Assembly (NCBI RefSeq): GCF_009789235.1
Contig: NZ_WSTB01000003.1
Span: 1 to 64,000, forward strand
Reading direction: 5' to 3'
From: Flavobacterium hydrocarbonoxydans
GTDB lineage: Bacteria; Bacteroidota; Bacteroidia; Flavobacteriales; Flavobacteriaceae
Length of the DNA stretch: 64,000 bases
Below are positions 1 through 6,755 of this stretch, piece by piece. Both the position numbers and the translations under genes were made by a program. The first letter of the stretch is position 1, and each line of letters opens with the position of its first letter. Under the pieces are notes generated by a model. It was not told the origin of the DNA. It saw only the letters and a list, made by a program, of their open reading frames with translations, and ran no database searches.

Positions 1-261
1 GTTCCAGACGTCATACATGGGGTTGCCAACCTCAAATTTGACGTTCCGAACGTCAAATTTGAGGTCTTGAACGTCAAATTTGAGGTCTCGAACGTCAAAT
101 TATACGTCTGGAACGTCATAAATGAGGTTGCCAACGTCAAATTTGAGGTTCGGAACGTCAAATTTGACGTTTCGAACCTCATACGTGGAGTTGTAGTTTT
201 ATCCCTTGAAGGGTTTAAAACCCTTCAAGGGATAAAATTAAAAGTAAAATCGGTACAATAG
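1..261 (+). CDS. Possible 3' end of a heptapeptide-repeat protein (partial)
   Basis: Frame 1 is open from the first base of the window to a TAG at 259-261. It reads as a seven-residue repeat of the form N-V/L-K-F-E/D-V-x for about nine units, then a short tail encoded by the palindrome at 197-237. Substitutions between units are conservative in this frame (Val/Leu/Ile, Glu/Asp), and the other two plus-strand frames are stopped inside the array, which favours coding. Against this, the minus strand encodes nearly the same heptad because the unit is palindromic, and no start is visible. No family was recognised. It may simply be an intergenic repeat that happens to be open. Confidence 0.3.
   Translation, partial: VPDVIHGVANLKFDVPNVKFEVLNVKFEVSNVKLYVWNVINEVANVKFEVRNVKFDVSNLIRGVVVLSLEGFKTLQGIKLKVKSVQ
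2..190. repeat. Nine-unit 21-bp tandem repeat with palindromic core
   Basis: Nine consecutive 21-bp units start at 2, 23, 44, 65, 86, 107, 128, 149 and 170. The typical unit is TTCNGAACGTCAAATTTGAG followed by G. The core AACGTCAAATTTGACGTT is a perfect palindrome, so the two strands look alike. The array begins at the window edge and may continue to the left. Because 21 is a multiple of 3, the array also reads as a seven-residue peptide repeat (see the partial reading frame at 1-261). Confidence 0.9.
197..237. repeat. Perfect 41-bp palindrome
   Basis: Two 20-bp arms (197-216 and 218-237) are perfect reverse complements around one central base; each contains CCCTTGAAGGG, itself a near-palindrome. 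It has the nested form of the larger element at 31771-31860, suggesting related interspersed repeats. A U-rich 3' side (TTTTATCCC on the minus strand) could also let it act as a transcription stop. Confidence 0.8.
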
Positions 262-284
262 AATCAACTGTGAGTATATCCTCT

Positions 285-683
285 CTACGTTAGTTTTTGA
301 ATATCCGAATTCTTAGAATAATTTTCTTCCGGAATATTTTTAAAGAATTCAGCTTCCTCCAAAGCTGCCATCGGACCATAACCCAGTAAATAAGTTCCTA
401 ACTGGTTGTCGGCTGTTCGAATTACATATAAAATCGACATATCATCAGGATCACTCATCCCTTCATAGCGATGATGTGCCACAATAAAAATTTCGTCAGG
501 CTGATAAGCGTATTTCGTTTCTGTATCTAATAAGCATCCGCCTTCAAACATAAAGTTGCAGGTATATCCATTCTTTTGATATTCTTCTATATAATCCATT
601 TCGTTTTTAGAAATTTCTCTTTTCATAACAGTATAATTTAAATGATGCAGCCTATAAATGTCTGCCTGTTTAACAAAATTCAT
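285..683 (-). CDS. Small conserved hypothetical protein
   Basis: A 132-residue soluble protein with no signal peptide or membrane segment. The central part (NGYTCNF, then HHRYEGMSDPDDMSILYVI, then GYGPMA) resembles a family of about 100-residue Bacteroidota proteins that databases often label phosphoribosylpyrophosphate synthetase, although it has no PRPP-synthase motifs; that label should not be taken as function. Met20 (codon at 624-626) is an equally good start and would give the family's usual length. The next gene to the right, the histidine kinase, is divergent, with about 165 bp between them. Confidence 0.6.
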   Translation of the reverse strand: MNFVKQADIYRLHHLNYTVMKREISKNEMDYIEEYQKNGYTCNFMFEGGCLLDTETKYAYQPDEIFIVAHHRYEGMSDPDDMSILYVIRTADNQLGTYLLGYGPMAALEEAEFFKNIPEENYSKNSDIQKLT

Positions 684-848
684 GTATGTTGAGAAGCGGC
701 ATTAACTCAATAAATAATTTTATTATCTCTAATGATGTTTTTGATCAAAAAAGCTATTATAATGTATAATTTCAGAGTATATTAGTAGTTAATTTATTTA
801 TAATTATCTGTAAGAGCCTACTCTCTAAACCAAAAAATAATACATTTC

Positions 849-3800
849 ATGACCAATAATAATTATGATTTCCTGACAAAGGGCGGCGAAATGGGTATGC
901 TGACACGTACCCATGACTGGAACCTGACCGCAGTAGGTCCTGTTGAACTTTGGCCTCAGAGTTTATGTACTACCTTAGGAATTCTTCTAAATTCTAAATT
1001 CCCAATGTTTCTTTTTTGGGGACCAGAACATATTTGTTTTTATAATGATGCTTACAGACCTAGTCTGGGCAATAATGGCAAACATCCTTTTATATTAGGC
1101 AAAAGAGGAGCTGATTCCTGGCCTGAAATCTGGGATTTTATACAGCCCTTAATAAACCAGGTACTTACTGAAGGTGAAGCTACCTGGCATGAAGATCATT
1201 TGCTGCCTATTTACCGCAATGGAAAAATGGAAGATGTTTACTGGACCTTTAGTTACAGTCCTGTCAATAATGAATCCGGAAAAACTACAGGCGTACTGGT
1301 TATTTGTAATGAAACAACCGAGAAAGTAAATCTTGTAAGCAAGCTAGAAGAAAGTAACCAACGCTATTTAAACAATATTTTGCAGACTCCTAATGCCATG
1401 TGCATCTTTAGAGGAGCTGATTATGTGGTAGAAATTGCTAATGAACTCATGCTGGAGATATGGGATAGAAAAGCAGAGCAGGTTATTAATAAGCCTGTTT
1501 TCGAAGCTCTTCAGGAAGCAACAGGTCAGGGTCTTGAAGCGATTCTGGATGCGGTATATACCACTGGTGAAAAGTTTACAGCTTATGAACTTCCGGTAAA
1601 ACTAAGACGGAAAGGAAAAATAGTAGATACCTTTATCAATGTGGTGTATGAAGCACTTAAAGAACCAGACGGAAGCATATCGGGAATTGTAGCAATAGCC
1701 AATGATGTAACCCTGCAGGTGATTGCCAGACAAGCGGTTCAGGATAGTGAAATCAAATTTAGAAATACTATAAAACAAGTACCGCTGGGTATTGCTATTC
1801 TTAAAGGTGAGGATTTAGTAGTCGAAATGGCAAATGCTGCTTACCTGCAAATTGTAGATAAAAAAGAAGTAGAAATTCTAGGAGAGTCGCTTTTCAATTC
1901 GGATCCTGAAGCAAATGAATCTGTTTATCCGCTGCTTACCAATGTATATAAAACCGGTATCCCCTATCACACCGATGAATTTTCGGTGGTACTGGATCGT
2001 TATGGCAAACAGGAGAAATGTTATTTTGATCTGGTTTTTCATCCTTTAAAAGAAGAGGATAACGCTGTTTCGGGTGTGATAATCGTGGCTTATGAAGTAA
2101 CGGAGTCTGTTAAGGCAAGACATCTTTTGACCGAAAGCGAAAAAGCATTTAGGAAAATTGTCATGGAATCTCCTATTGCCATGTGTATTTTTAGAGGTAC
2201 AGATCATGTTATTGAAATGGCTAATACAACGATGCTTGAAACCATCTGGCAAAAAAAGAAAAAAGAAACCATCGGGAAACCAATATTAGAAGTTTTTCCT
2301 GAACTTAAAGAACAAAAATACCCGGAATTGCTGGACGAGGTTGTTGCCAAAGGGAAAGTTGTACGGGAATATGAATCTGTAGTTTATATCAACATCAAAG
2401 GAAAACTGGAGAAACTTTATTTAGATTATCAATATACGCCTCTTTTTGAAGATGATGGAAAAGCCTCTGGTGTAATGGTTACTGTAAATGATGTAACCAC
2501 AAAAGTAGAAGCCCGCAAAAAGGTCGAAAATGCTGAAGAAAGAGCCAGACTTGCTGCCGAAATTGCCGAAATTGCTACCTGGGATCTTGATGTAGCAACG
2601 CAGGATATGATTTATTCTGAAAATCTGCTTACGATATTTGGCCATGATAAAACATTAAAACTCACCCGTGCTGATATTTATAAACAAATGCACCCCGATG
2701 ATTTGCCTATTTTAGAAAAAGCAAAATTGGTAGCGCTGGAAACAAGCATATATAAATACGAATCGCGAATTATAAAAACAGATAATTCTATCGCCTGGAT
2801 CAGGGCGCATGGTAAAGTATTCTTTGATGAAAACAACCTTCCGGTTAAAATGCTGGGTACGGTAATGGATATTACGGACGAAAAGAACAATCAGCAGACT
2901 TTGATAAAAAGTGAGGAGAAATTCAGACTCCTTGCCGATTCTATGCCACAACATATCTGGACTGGTGATGCAGAGGGAAATCTAAATTATTATAATAAAT
3001 CCGTATTTACCTATTCTGGTATTACGCAGGAAGATATTGACAGAGACGGATGGCTTCAGATTGTGCATCCGGATGACCGTGAGCAGAACATAAAGGTTTG
3101 GATGGAATCTGTAAATACAGGAAATGATTTCTTACTGGAACATCGTTTCCGTCGTCATGATGGCGAATACAGGTGGCAATTAAGCAGGGCGATTGCTCAA
3201 AAAGATACTGAAGGAAACATCCAAATGTGGGTAGGTACCAGCACTGATATTCAGGATCATAAAAACTTTTCGACCCGATTAGAAAAAGAAGTTTACGAAC
3301 GTACGGCTGAACTTGAAATAAAAAACAAAGACCTGATCAATATGAACATCGAATTGCAGTCGTTTGCTTATATTTCCAGTCATGATTTGCAGGAACCACT
3401 CCGGAAGATACAGCTATTTGCAAGCCGTTTAGATGAATTAGACGAACAGAATATTTCGGCTAAAGCCAAAGGATATCTGGAGAAGATACATGTTTCTGCT
3501 AAAAGGATGCAAACATTAATACAAGACCTTTTGACATATTCACGAACCAATTCTGCTGAAAGAGTATTTACAAAAGTCAATCTAGATGAAATAGCCGAAG
3601 AAGTAATTAGTGATTTTGCTGAACTTATAGAAGAGAAAAATGCTCTGATAGAACTTGCTCCGTTAGGTGAAGTTACCATCATACCCTTTCAGTTCAGGCA
3701 ATTATTACACAATCTGATAGGTAATGCGCTAAAGTTTTCTAAAAAAGACACTCCTCCTGTTATTGAAATAAAAGCAGACCAGGTGGAAGGAAAAGCCATT

Positions 3801-4055
3801 CAACAAGACCATAATTTTCCTGATAAGATGTATTATCATCTTCAGGTTTCGGATAATGGTATTGGTTTCGATAAAGAATACAACAAACGTGTTTTCGAAG
3901 TTTTTCAGCGATTAAATACAGAAAGTGAATTTGCAGGAACTGGAATTGGTCTGGCTATTGTAAAAAAGATTGTGGAGAATCATAAAGGAATAATTATAGC
4001 CAATGGCGAAAAAGATAAAGGAGCTGCTTTTCATATTTACCTGCCAGAACTTTAA
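849..4055 (+). CDS. Multi-PAS sensor histidine kinase
   Basis: A 1068-residue cytosolic-looking kinase with no evident membrane segments. About six PAS/PAC-like units fill residues ~25-815, several ending in the PAC-type pattern G-x-x-x-V/T-x-D-V/I-T; units 2 and 4 are near duplicates (both carry AMCIFRG). A linker leads to the HisKA box SSHDLQEPLRK with phospho-acceptor His845, then an ATPase domain with NLIGNALKFS, DNGIGF and GTGIGLAIVKK near the C-terminus. There is no receiver domain. The single-domain receiver encoded convergently at 4198-4629 is the obvious candidate partner. The signals sensed cannot be told from sequence; cytosolic PAS stacks often bind ligands, redox cofactors or chromophores. 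Confidence 0.9.
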   Translation: MTNNNYDFLTKGGEMGMLTRTHDWNLTAVGPVELWPQSLCTTLGILLNSKFPMFLFWGPEHICFYNDAYRPSLGNNGKHPFILGKRGADSWPEIWDFIQPLINQVLTEGEATWHEDHLLPIYRNGKMEDVYWTFSYSPVNNESGKTTGVLVICNETTEKVNLVSKLEESNQRYLNNILQTPNAMCIFRGADYVVEIANELMLEIWDRKAEQVINKPVFEALQEATGQGLEAILDAVYTTGEKFTAYELPVKLRRKGKIVDTFINVVYEALKEPDGSISGIVAIANDVTLQVIARQAVQDSEIKFRNTIKQVPLGIAILKGEDLVVEMANAAYLQIVDKKEVEILGESLFNSDPEANESVYPLLTNVYKTGIPYHTDEFSVVLDRYGKQEKCYFDLVFHPLKEEDNAVSGVIIVAYEVTESVKARHLLTESEKAFRKIVMESPIAMCIFRGTDHVIEMANTTMLETIWQKKKKETIGKPILEVFPELKEQKYPELLDEVVAKGKVVREYESVVYINIKGKLEKLYLDYQYTPLFEDDGKASGVMVTVNDVTTKVEARKKVENAEERARLAAEIAEIATWDLDVATQDMIYSENLLTIFGHDKTLKLTRADIYKQMHPDDLPILEKAKLVALETSIYKYESRIIKTDNSIAWIRAHGKVFFDENNLPVKMLGTVMDITDEKNNQQTLIKSEEKFRLLADSMPQHIWTGDAEGNLNYYNKSVFTYSGITQEDIDRDGWLQIVHPDDREQNIKVWMESVNTGNDFLLEHRFRRHDGEYRWQLSRAIAQKDTEGNIQMWVGTSTDIQDHKNFSTRLEKEVYERTAELEIKNKDLINMNIELQSFAYISSHDLQEPLRKIQLFASRLDELDEQNISAKAKGYLEKIHVSAKRMQTLIQDLLTYSRTNSAERVFTKVNLDEIAEEVISDFAELIEEKNALIELAPLGEVTIIPFQFRQLLHNLIGNALKFSKKDTPPVIEIKADQVEGKAIQQDHNFPDKMYYHLQVSDNGIGFDKEYNKRVFEVFQRLNTESEFAGTGIGLAIVKKIVENHKGIIIANGEKDKGAAFHIYLPEL

Positions 4056-4121
4056 AAAGGAACTGCTCTAAAACTAAAATTCCAAATTCCACTTTGATCT
4101 TTTATAATCAATTTGGAATTT

Positions 4122-4155
4122 GGATCCGAGCGCCAGCGAACAGGCGAAGCAATTT
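4122..4155. repeat. 34-bp interspersed repeat, copy 1
   Basis: Contains GCGAACAGGCGAAGCAATTT. It matches 28538-28571 at 31 of 34 positions, and both copies follow an AATTGGAATTTGG-like stretch. The element is relatively GC-rich compared with its surroundings. It lies between two convergent genes. Confidence 0.8.
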
Positions 4156-4197
4156 ATTTTTTGGATGCTGTTTTTTTATCTATTATAATGGATAGCG

Positions 4198-4629
4198 CTA
4201 TGATTTGTAAACAAAGTTTTTATCATTTGCATTAAAGTTTTTCCAGTCAATTTCTAAAGCATGTTCAATAGATTTAATAATGTCTTTCATTAAAACCGGT
4301 TTGGTAATAAAATAATCTGCTCCCAGATTACGACATCTTTCAATGATAGTCGGTTCGTTTGACGTTGAGAAAATAATGATGGGTATATCATTTTTATATC
4401 CGGAGTTTCGTAGTTCCTGCAGCACATCAAATCCATTTTTACCGGGCATATTTAAATCTAAAAAAACAATATTAGGAGTTGGTGGGGGATTATATATTGC
4501 GTTTAGCAATTTTTCTCCACCAGTATAGGTCTGAAGCTGAATTTTCTTCGGTAATGACTCTACAGCATCTGCAAAAATGCTCAAATCATCCTCATCATCA
4601 TCAGTATAAAAAACAGTAAGATCTGCCAT
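4198..4629 (-). CDS. Single-domain response regulator (CheY/Rcp1-like)
   Basis: A 143-residue receiver domain with no output domain. The acidic pocket is DDDEDD at residues 10-15, the phospho-acceptor is Asp58 in FLDLNMPGKNG, the conserved Ser/Thr sits in IIFSTSNEPT (near 88) and the Lys in FITKPV (near 110). This layout is like the Rcp1-type receivers that accept phosphate from phytochrome-like or PAS-rich kinases. The kinase at 849-4055 ends 142 bp away on the opposite strand, so a functional pair is likely. A candidate promoter box TATCTTTG lies 35 bp upstream at 4664-4671. Confidence 0.9.
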   Translation of the reverse strand: MADLTVFYTDDDEDDLSIFADAVESLPKKIQLQTYTGGEKLLNAIYNPPPTPNIVFLDLNMPGKNGFDVLQELRNSGYKNDIPIIIFSTSNEPTIIERCRNLGADYFITKPVLMKDIIKSIEHALEIDWKNFNANDKNFVYKS

Positions 4630-4663
4630 GTGGTATTGTTTATAAAAGGTCCTTAATCTTTGT

Positions 4664-4671
4664 CAAAGATA
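4664..4671 (-). promoter_or_regulatory. Candidate -7 box for the receiver gene
   Basis: TATCTTTG on the minus strand fits the Bacteroidota -7 consensus TAnnTTTG. A TTG lies about 19 bp upstream in the place of the -33 box. Motif match only. Confidence 0.45.
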
Positions 4672-4884
4672 ACTAAAATTATATACTTTGCAATTCATTT
4701 CAGATTCTGAAAACATTTTTTTTAGTACTTGAAATCTCATAAATTCCAAAGTGAATTCTATAACCCCAAAAAGCATTAAAATTAGAACTTTACGTTAGCA
4801 GACTTTATCAATATTATAATTATTACTTCATGATAAAGGAGTGCTTTACCAATTGTTTTACTACTAAATTTAAAAAATATAGTC

Positions 4885-5385
4885 ATGGGAGATCACAAAA
4901 ACCTTAGCAACAATCTTGCTGCAGAGAAAATTAAAGAGCTGGCAGAAGATATCAAATCCTGTATGTTCTGTACCTACAAAGGAGATTCATTACAATCGCG
5001 TCCGATGTCTGTACAGAAGATTGACGAACAGGGCCATCTTTGGTTCCTGTCTGACAAACGAAGCAGCAAAAACCAGGAAATAACCGAAAACTCAAAAGTG
5101 GAATTGTTTTTTGCACAGCCACACGATAAATTTCTTACGCTGCATGGTAACGCAAGTATTTTATTTGATAGACATACAATAAAAGAATTATGGAATCCTA
5201 TCATAAAAGTATGGATGCCTGAAGGCGAAGAAGATCCGAACCTGAGTGTCATAAAAGTTATCCCGGAAGACGGATACTATTGGAACAATAAACACGGAAA
5301 AATGGTGGCTATCGCCAAAATGACCATAGCATTAGTAAGCGGTCAGACTATGGACGATGGCATTGAAGGCAACCTGAGTTTATAG
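4885..5385 (+). CDS. General-stress-protein-26-type split-barrel flavoprotein
   Basis: A 166-residue protein of the pyridoxamine 5'-phosphate oxidase-like split-barrel family. Visible family features are MFCTYKGD, the RPMSVQKID strand, the LWFLSDKRSSKNQEI segment and VELFFAQP, which line the FMN site in relatives. The shorter general-stress type lacks the substrate residues of true PdxH, so a role in stress response or flavin/F420-type redox chemistry is more likely than vitamin B6 synthesis. It is followed by a strong hairpin terminator at 5401-5439. Its neighbours (DUF892 protein, catalase) support a stress-linked role. Confidence 0.8.
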   Translation: MGDHKNLSNNLAAEKIKELAEDIKSCMFCTYKGDSLQSRPMSVQKIDEQGHLWFLSDKRSSKNQEITENSKVELFFAQPHDKFLTLHGNASILFDRHTIKELWNPIIKVWMPEGEEDPNLSVIKVIPEDGYYWNNKHGKMVAIAKMTIALVSGQTMDDGIEGNLSL

Positions 5386-5400
5386 GTTTATTTTGAAATA

Positions 5401-5439
5401 AAAAAAGGACAATCATTTAAGTGTGATTGTCCTTTTTTT
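5401..5439. terminator. Hairpin terminator, bidirectional
   Basis: A-rich tract, stem GGACAATCA/TGATTGTCC and a T7 tract. It follows the plus-strand gene ending at 5385 and has U-tracts on both strands. Confidence 0.85.
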
Positions 5440-5500
5440 ATAATCTATTTTGAATAATTGCACCTTTAAGGCTCTTCATTAGGTATTTAGGATATAAACT

Positions 5501-5533
5501 AAAAAAAGTGCAATGTTACCACTGCACCTTTTT
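5501..5533 (-). terminator. Terminator of the DUF892 gene
   Basis: On the minus strand a GTGCA/TGCAC stem is followed by seven T residues, 20 bp after the stop of the gene ending at 5553. Confidence 0.7.
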
Positions 5534-5552
5534 ACGGATCTTATTCTTAGAA

Positions 5553-6125
5553 TTAATCTGCTTCTGCAGCTTCCAGATTTACAGCATTTACAGCTACTTC
5601 TGTTAGTTTTACATCTGCTGATTTTTCCTCGTCAAGGGTTTGCTCTAATAGAGTTGCAGCTTCGGCTAAACCTAAAGTTTCTGCAAATTGTCTTAGGGTA
5701 CCATAAGTAGCAATTTCATAATGCTCTATCTTTTGGCTTGCAGCTATAATGCCCGCATCTCTTACTACTCCGATTTCAGTTTCTTCCAGAATACCTTTTC
5801 CCTCTTCTATTAAGCCTTCCATGGCATCGCATTTCTTTGCGGTAGCTTTTTTACCTATTAATTCAAAAACTTTTTCCAGGCGAATTACATGTTCTTCTGT
5901 TTCGGTAAGATGTGCATTCAAGGCTTCGATTAAATCTGCCGATGTGGCATTTTTAGCCATCGCAGGAATTGCTTTTGTTAAAGCTTTCTCAGCCCAGTAA
6001 ATGTCTTTCAGTCCATCTTCGAATAATTCAGTTAGACCGGATGCGGCATCAGATTTTGGTTTTGTTACTCCTTTTTTAGCAGTCTCTTTTGGAGTTGTTT
6101 CTTTTTTGTTATTAGACGTTTTCAT
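5553..6125 (-). CDS. DUF892 (YciE/YciF-like) ferritin-like protein
   Basis: A 190-residue protein. The first ~28 residues are a Lys/Thr-rich tail. The rest is a four-helix ferritin-like domain: LTELFEDGLKDIYWAEKALTK, then HLTETEEHVIRLEKVFE, then KIEHYEIATYGTLRQFAE, then LLEQTLDEEKSAD. The paired Glu and Glu-x-x-His positions on these helices are those that hold the di-metal site in YciF structures. Members are induced by stress in other bacteria; the biochemical role is not settled. The gene is divergent from the acidic protein at 6314, with a shared 188-bp regulatory gap. Confidence 0.85.
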   Translation of the reverse strand: MKTSNNKKETTPKETAKKGVTKPKSDAASGLTELFEDGLKDIYWAEKALTKAIPAMAKNATSADLIEALNAHLTETEEHVIRLEKVFELIGKKATAKKCDAMEGLIEEGKGILEETEIGVVRDAGIIAASQKIEHYEIATYGTLRQFAETLGLAEAATLLEQTLDEEKSADVKLTEVAVNAVNLEAAEAD

Positions 6126-6199
6126 AGCAATAATTTTATGTGATTAATATTTTTTAAAATTAGACTATTGACTATCAGTGTACTTATAAGATTTCAGCT

Positions 6200-6230
6200 T
6201 AAAGTTCTATTCTAAACATCCGTAAATTAT
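6200..6230. promoter_or_regulatory. 31-bp element shared with 9048-9078
   Basis: Begins TAAAGTTCTAT and ends AATTAT; 26 of 31 positions match the copy at 9048-9078. In both places the element starts 78 bp before a TAnnTTTG box and 114 bp before the start codon of an acidic protein. Probably an activator or alternative-sigma site; the regulator is unknown. Confidence 0.6.
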
Positions 6231-6277
6231 ATAAGTAACGTCCTTAATTTAATAACACCTTTTTTTGATGCTGATGG

Positions 6278-6285
6278 TACATTTG
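6278..6285 (+). promoter_or_regulatory. Candidate -7 box of the acidic gene at 6314
   Basis: TACATTTG fits TAnnTTTG and ends 29 bp before the ATG, exactly the spacing seen at the second acidic gene. No good -33 TTTG is present at the usual distance, which fits an activator-dependent promoter. Confidence 0.55.
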
Positions 6286-6313
6286 TTTTATTCAAACTTT
6301 AAAAAAACAGATC

Positions 6314-6637
6314 ATGAAAACGATACAAGCTACAGATACACACAAACTTTATAAGGATGCCGAACTTTTTTTTCTTCAGAAATACCAAAGAGGATTTTTA
6401 GATCCGGATGCGGCCATTTTGATTGATAAAGCGATTGATAATCTTCTTAATAAAGACAACATTTTCAGGAACGAAAATATCCCGAATGAAGAACAGGTTG
6501 TTAATGAAGATGATCATATTACCAACACACAGGATGCCGACGATGATTTTGATCAGCCTGATGAATCGGACGAAGTAGAACATATCGAAGACGAAGATGA
6601 TTTTGATGGAGATGACTTAGAAAGAAATGATAATTAA
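6314..6637 (+). CDS. Small acidic protein, unknown function
   Basis: A 107-residue protein. Residues 1-55 look foldable and mixed in composition; the remainder is dominated by Asp and Glu (DADDDFDQPDESDEVEHIED and similar). There is no signal peptide or membrane segment. It is likely disordered in the second half and could bind cations, basic proteins or nucleic-acid-binding proteins. The 5' region shares a positioned element with the acidic gene at 9162, and both genes sit divergent to oxidative-stress genes. No family was recognised. Confidence 0.7.
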   Translation: MKTIQATDTHKLYKDAELFFLQKYQRGFLDPDAAILIDKAIDNLLNKDNIFRNENIPNEEQVVNEDDHITNTQDADDDFDQPDESDEVEHIEDEDDFDGDDLERNDN

Positions 6638-6667
6638 GCATTTATAATTCCTTAAAATTAATTCAAT

Positions 6668-6707
6668 AAAAAAGAACCGTTAGCATATTAGCTAACGGTT
6701 CTTTTTT
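6668..6707. terminator. Hairpin terminator, bidirectional
   Basis: Stem AAGAACCGTTAGC/GCTAACGGTTCTT with a six-base loop and A/T tracts on both sides. It separates the convergent acidic gene and catalase gene. Confidence 0.9.
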
Positions 6708-6755
6708 ATAATCTATTCTTTTGATAAGAATCATTTTTAGAAAATGAGTTGAATA

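Noticed and set aside
2..190. CRISPR-like array
   Set aside because: Units are contiguous 21-bp tandem repeats with no unique spacers and no cas genes nearby.
2046..3682. Minus-strand open frames inside the multi-PAS kinase
   Set aside because: Shadows of a clearly coding frame with strong domain motifs; no independent signals.
4783..4792. Third copy of the 31-bp stress element (TAAAGTTCTA on the minus strand)
   Set aside because: Only ten bases match and the spacing to any start differs from the two real copies; could be chance in AT-rich DNA.
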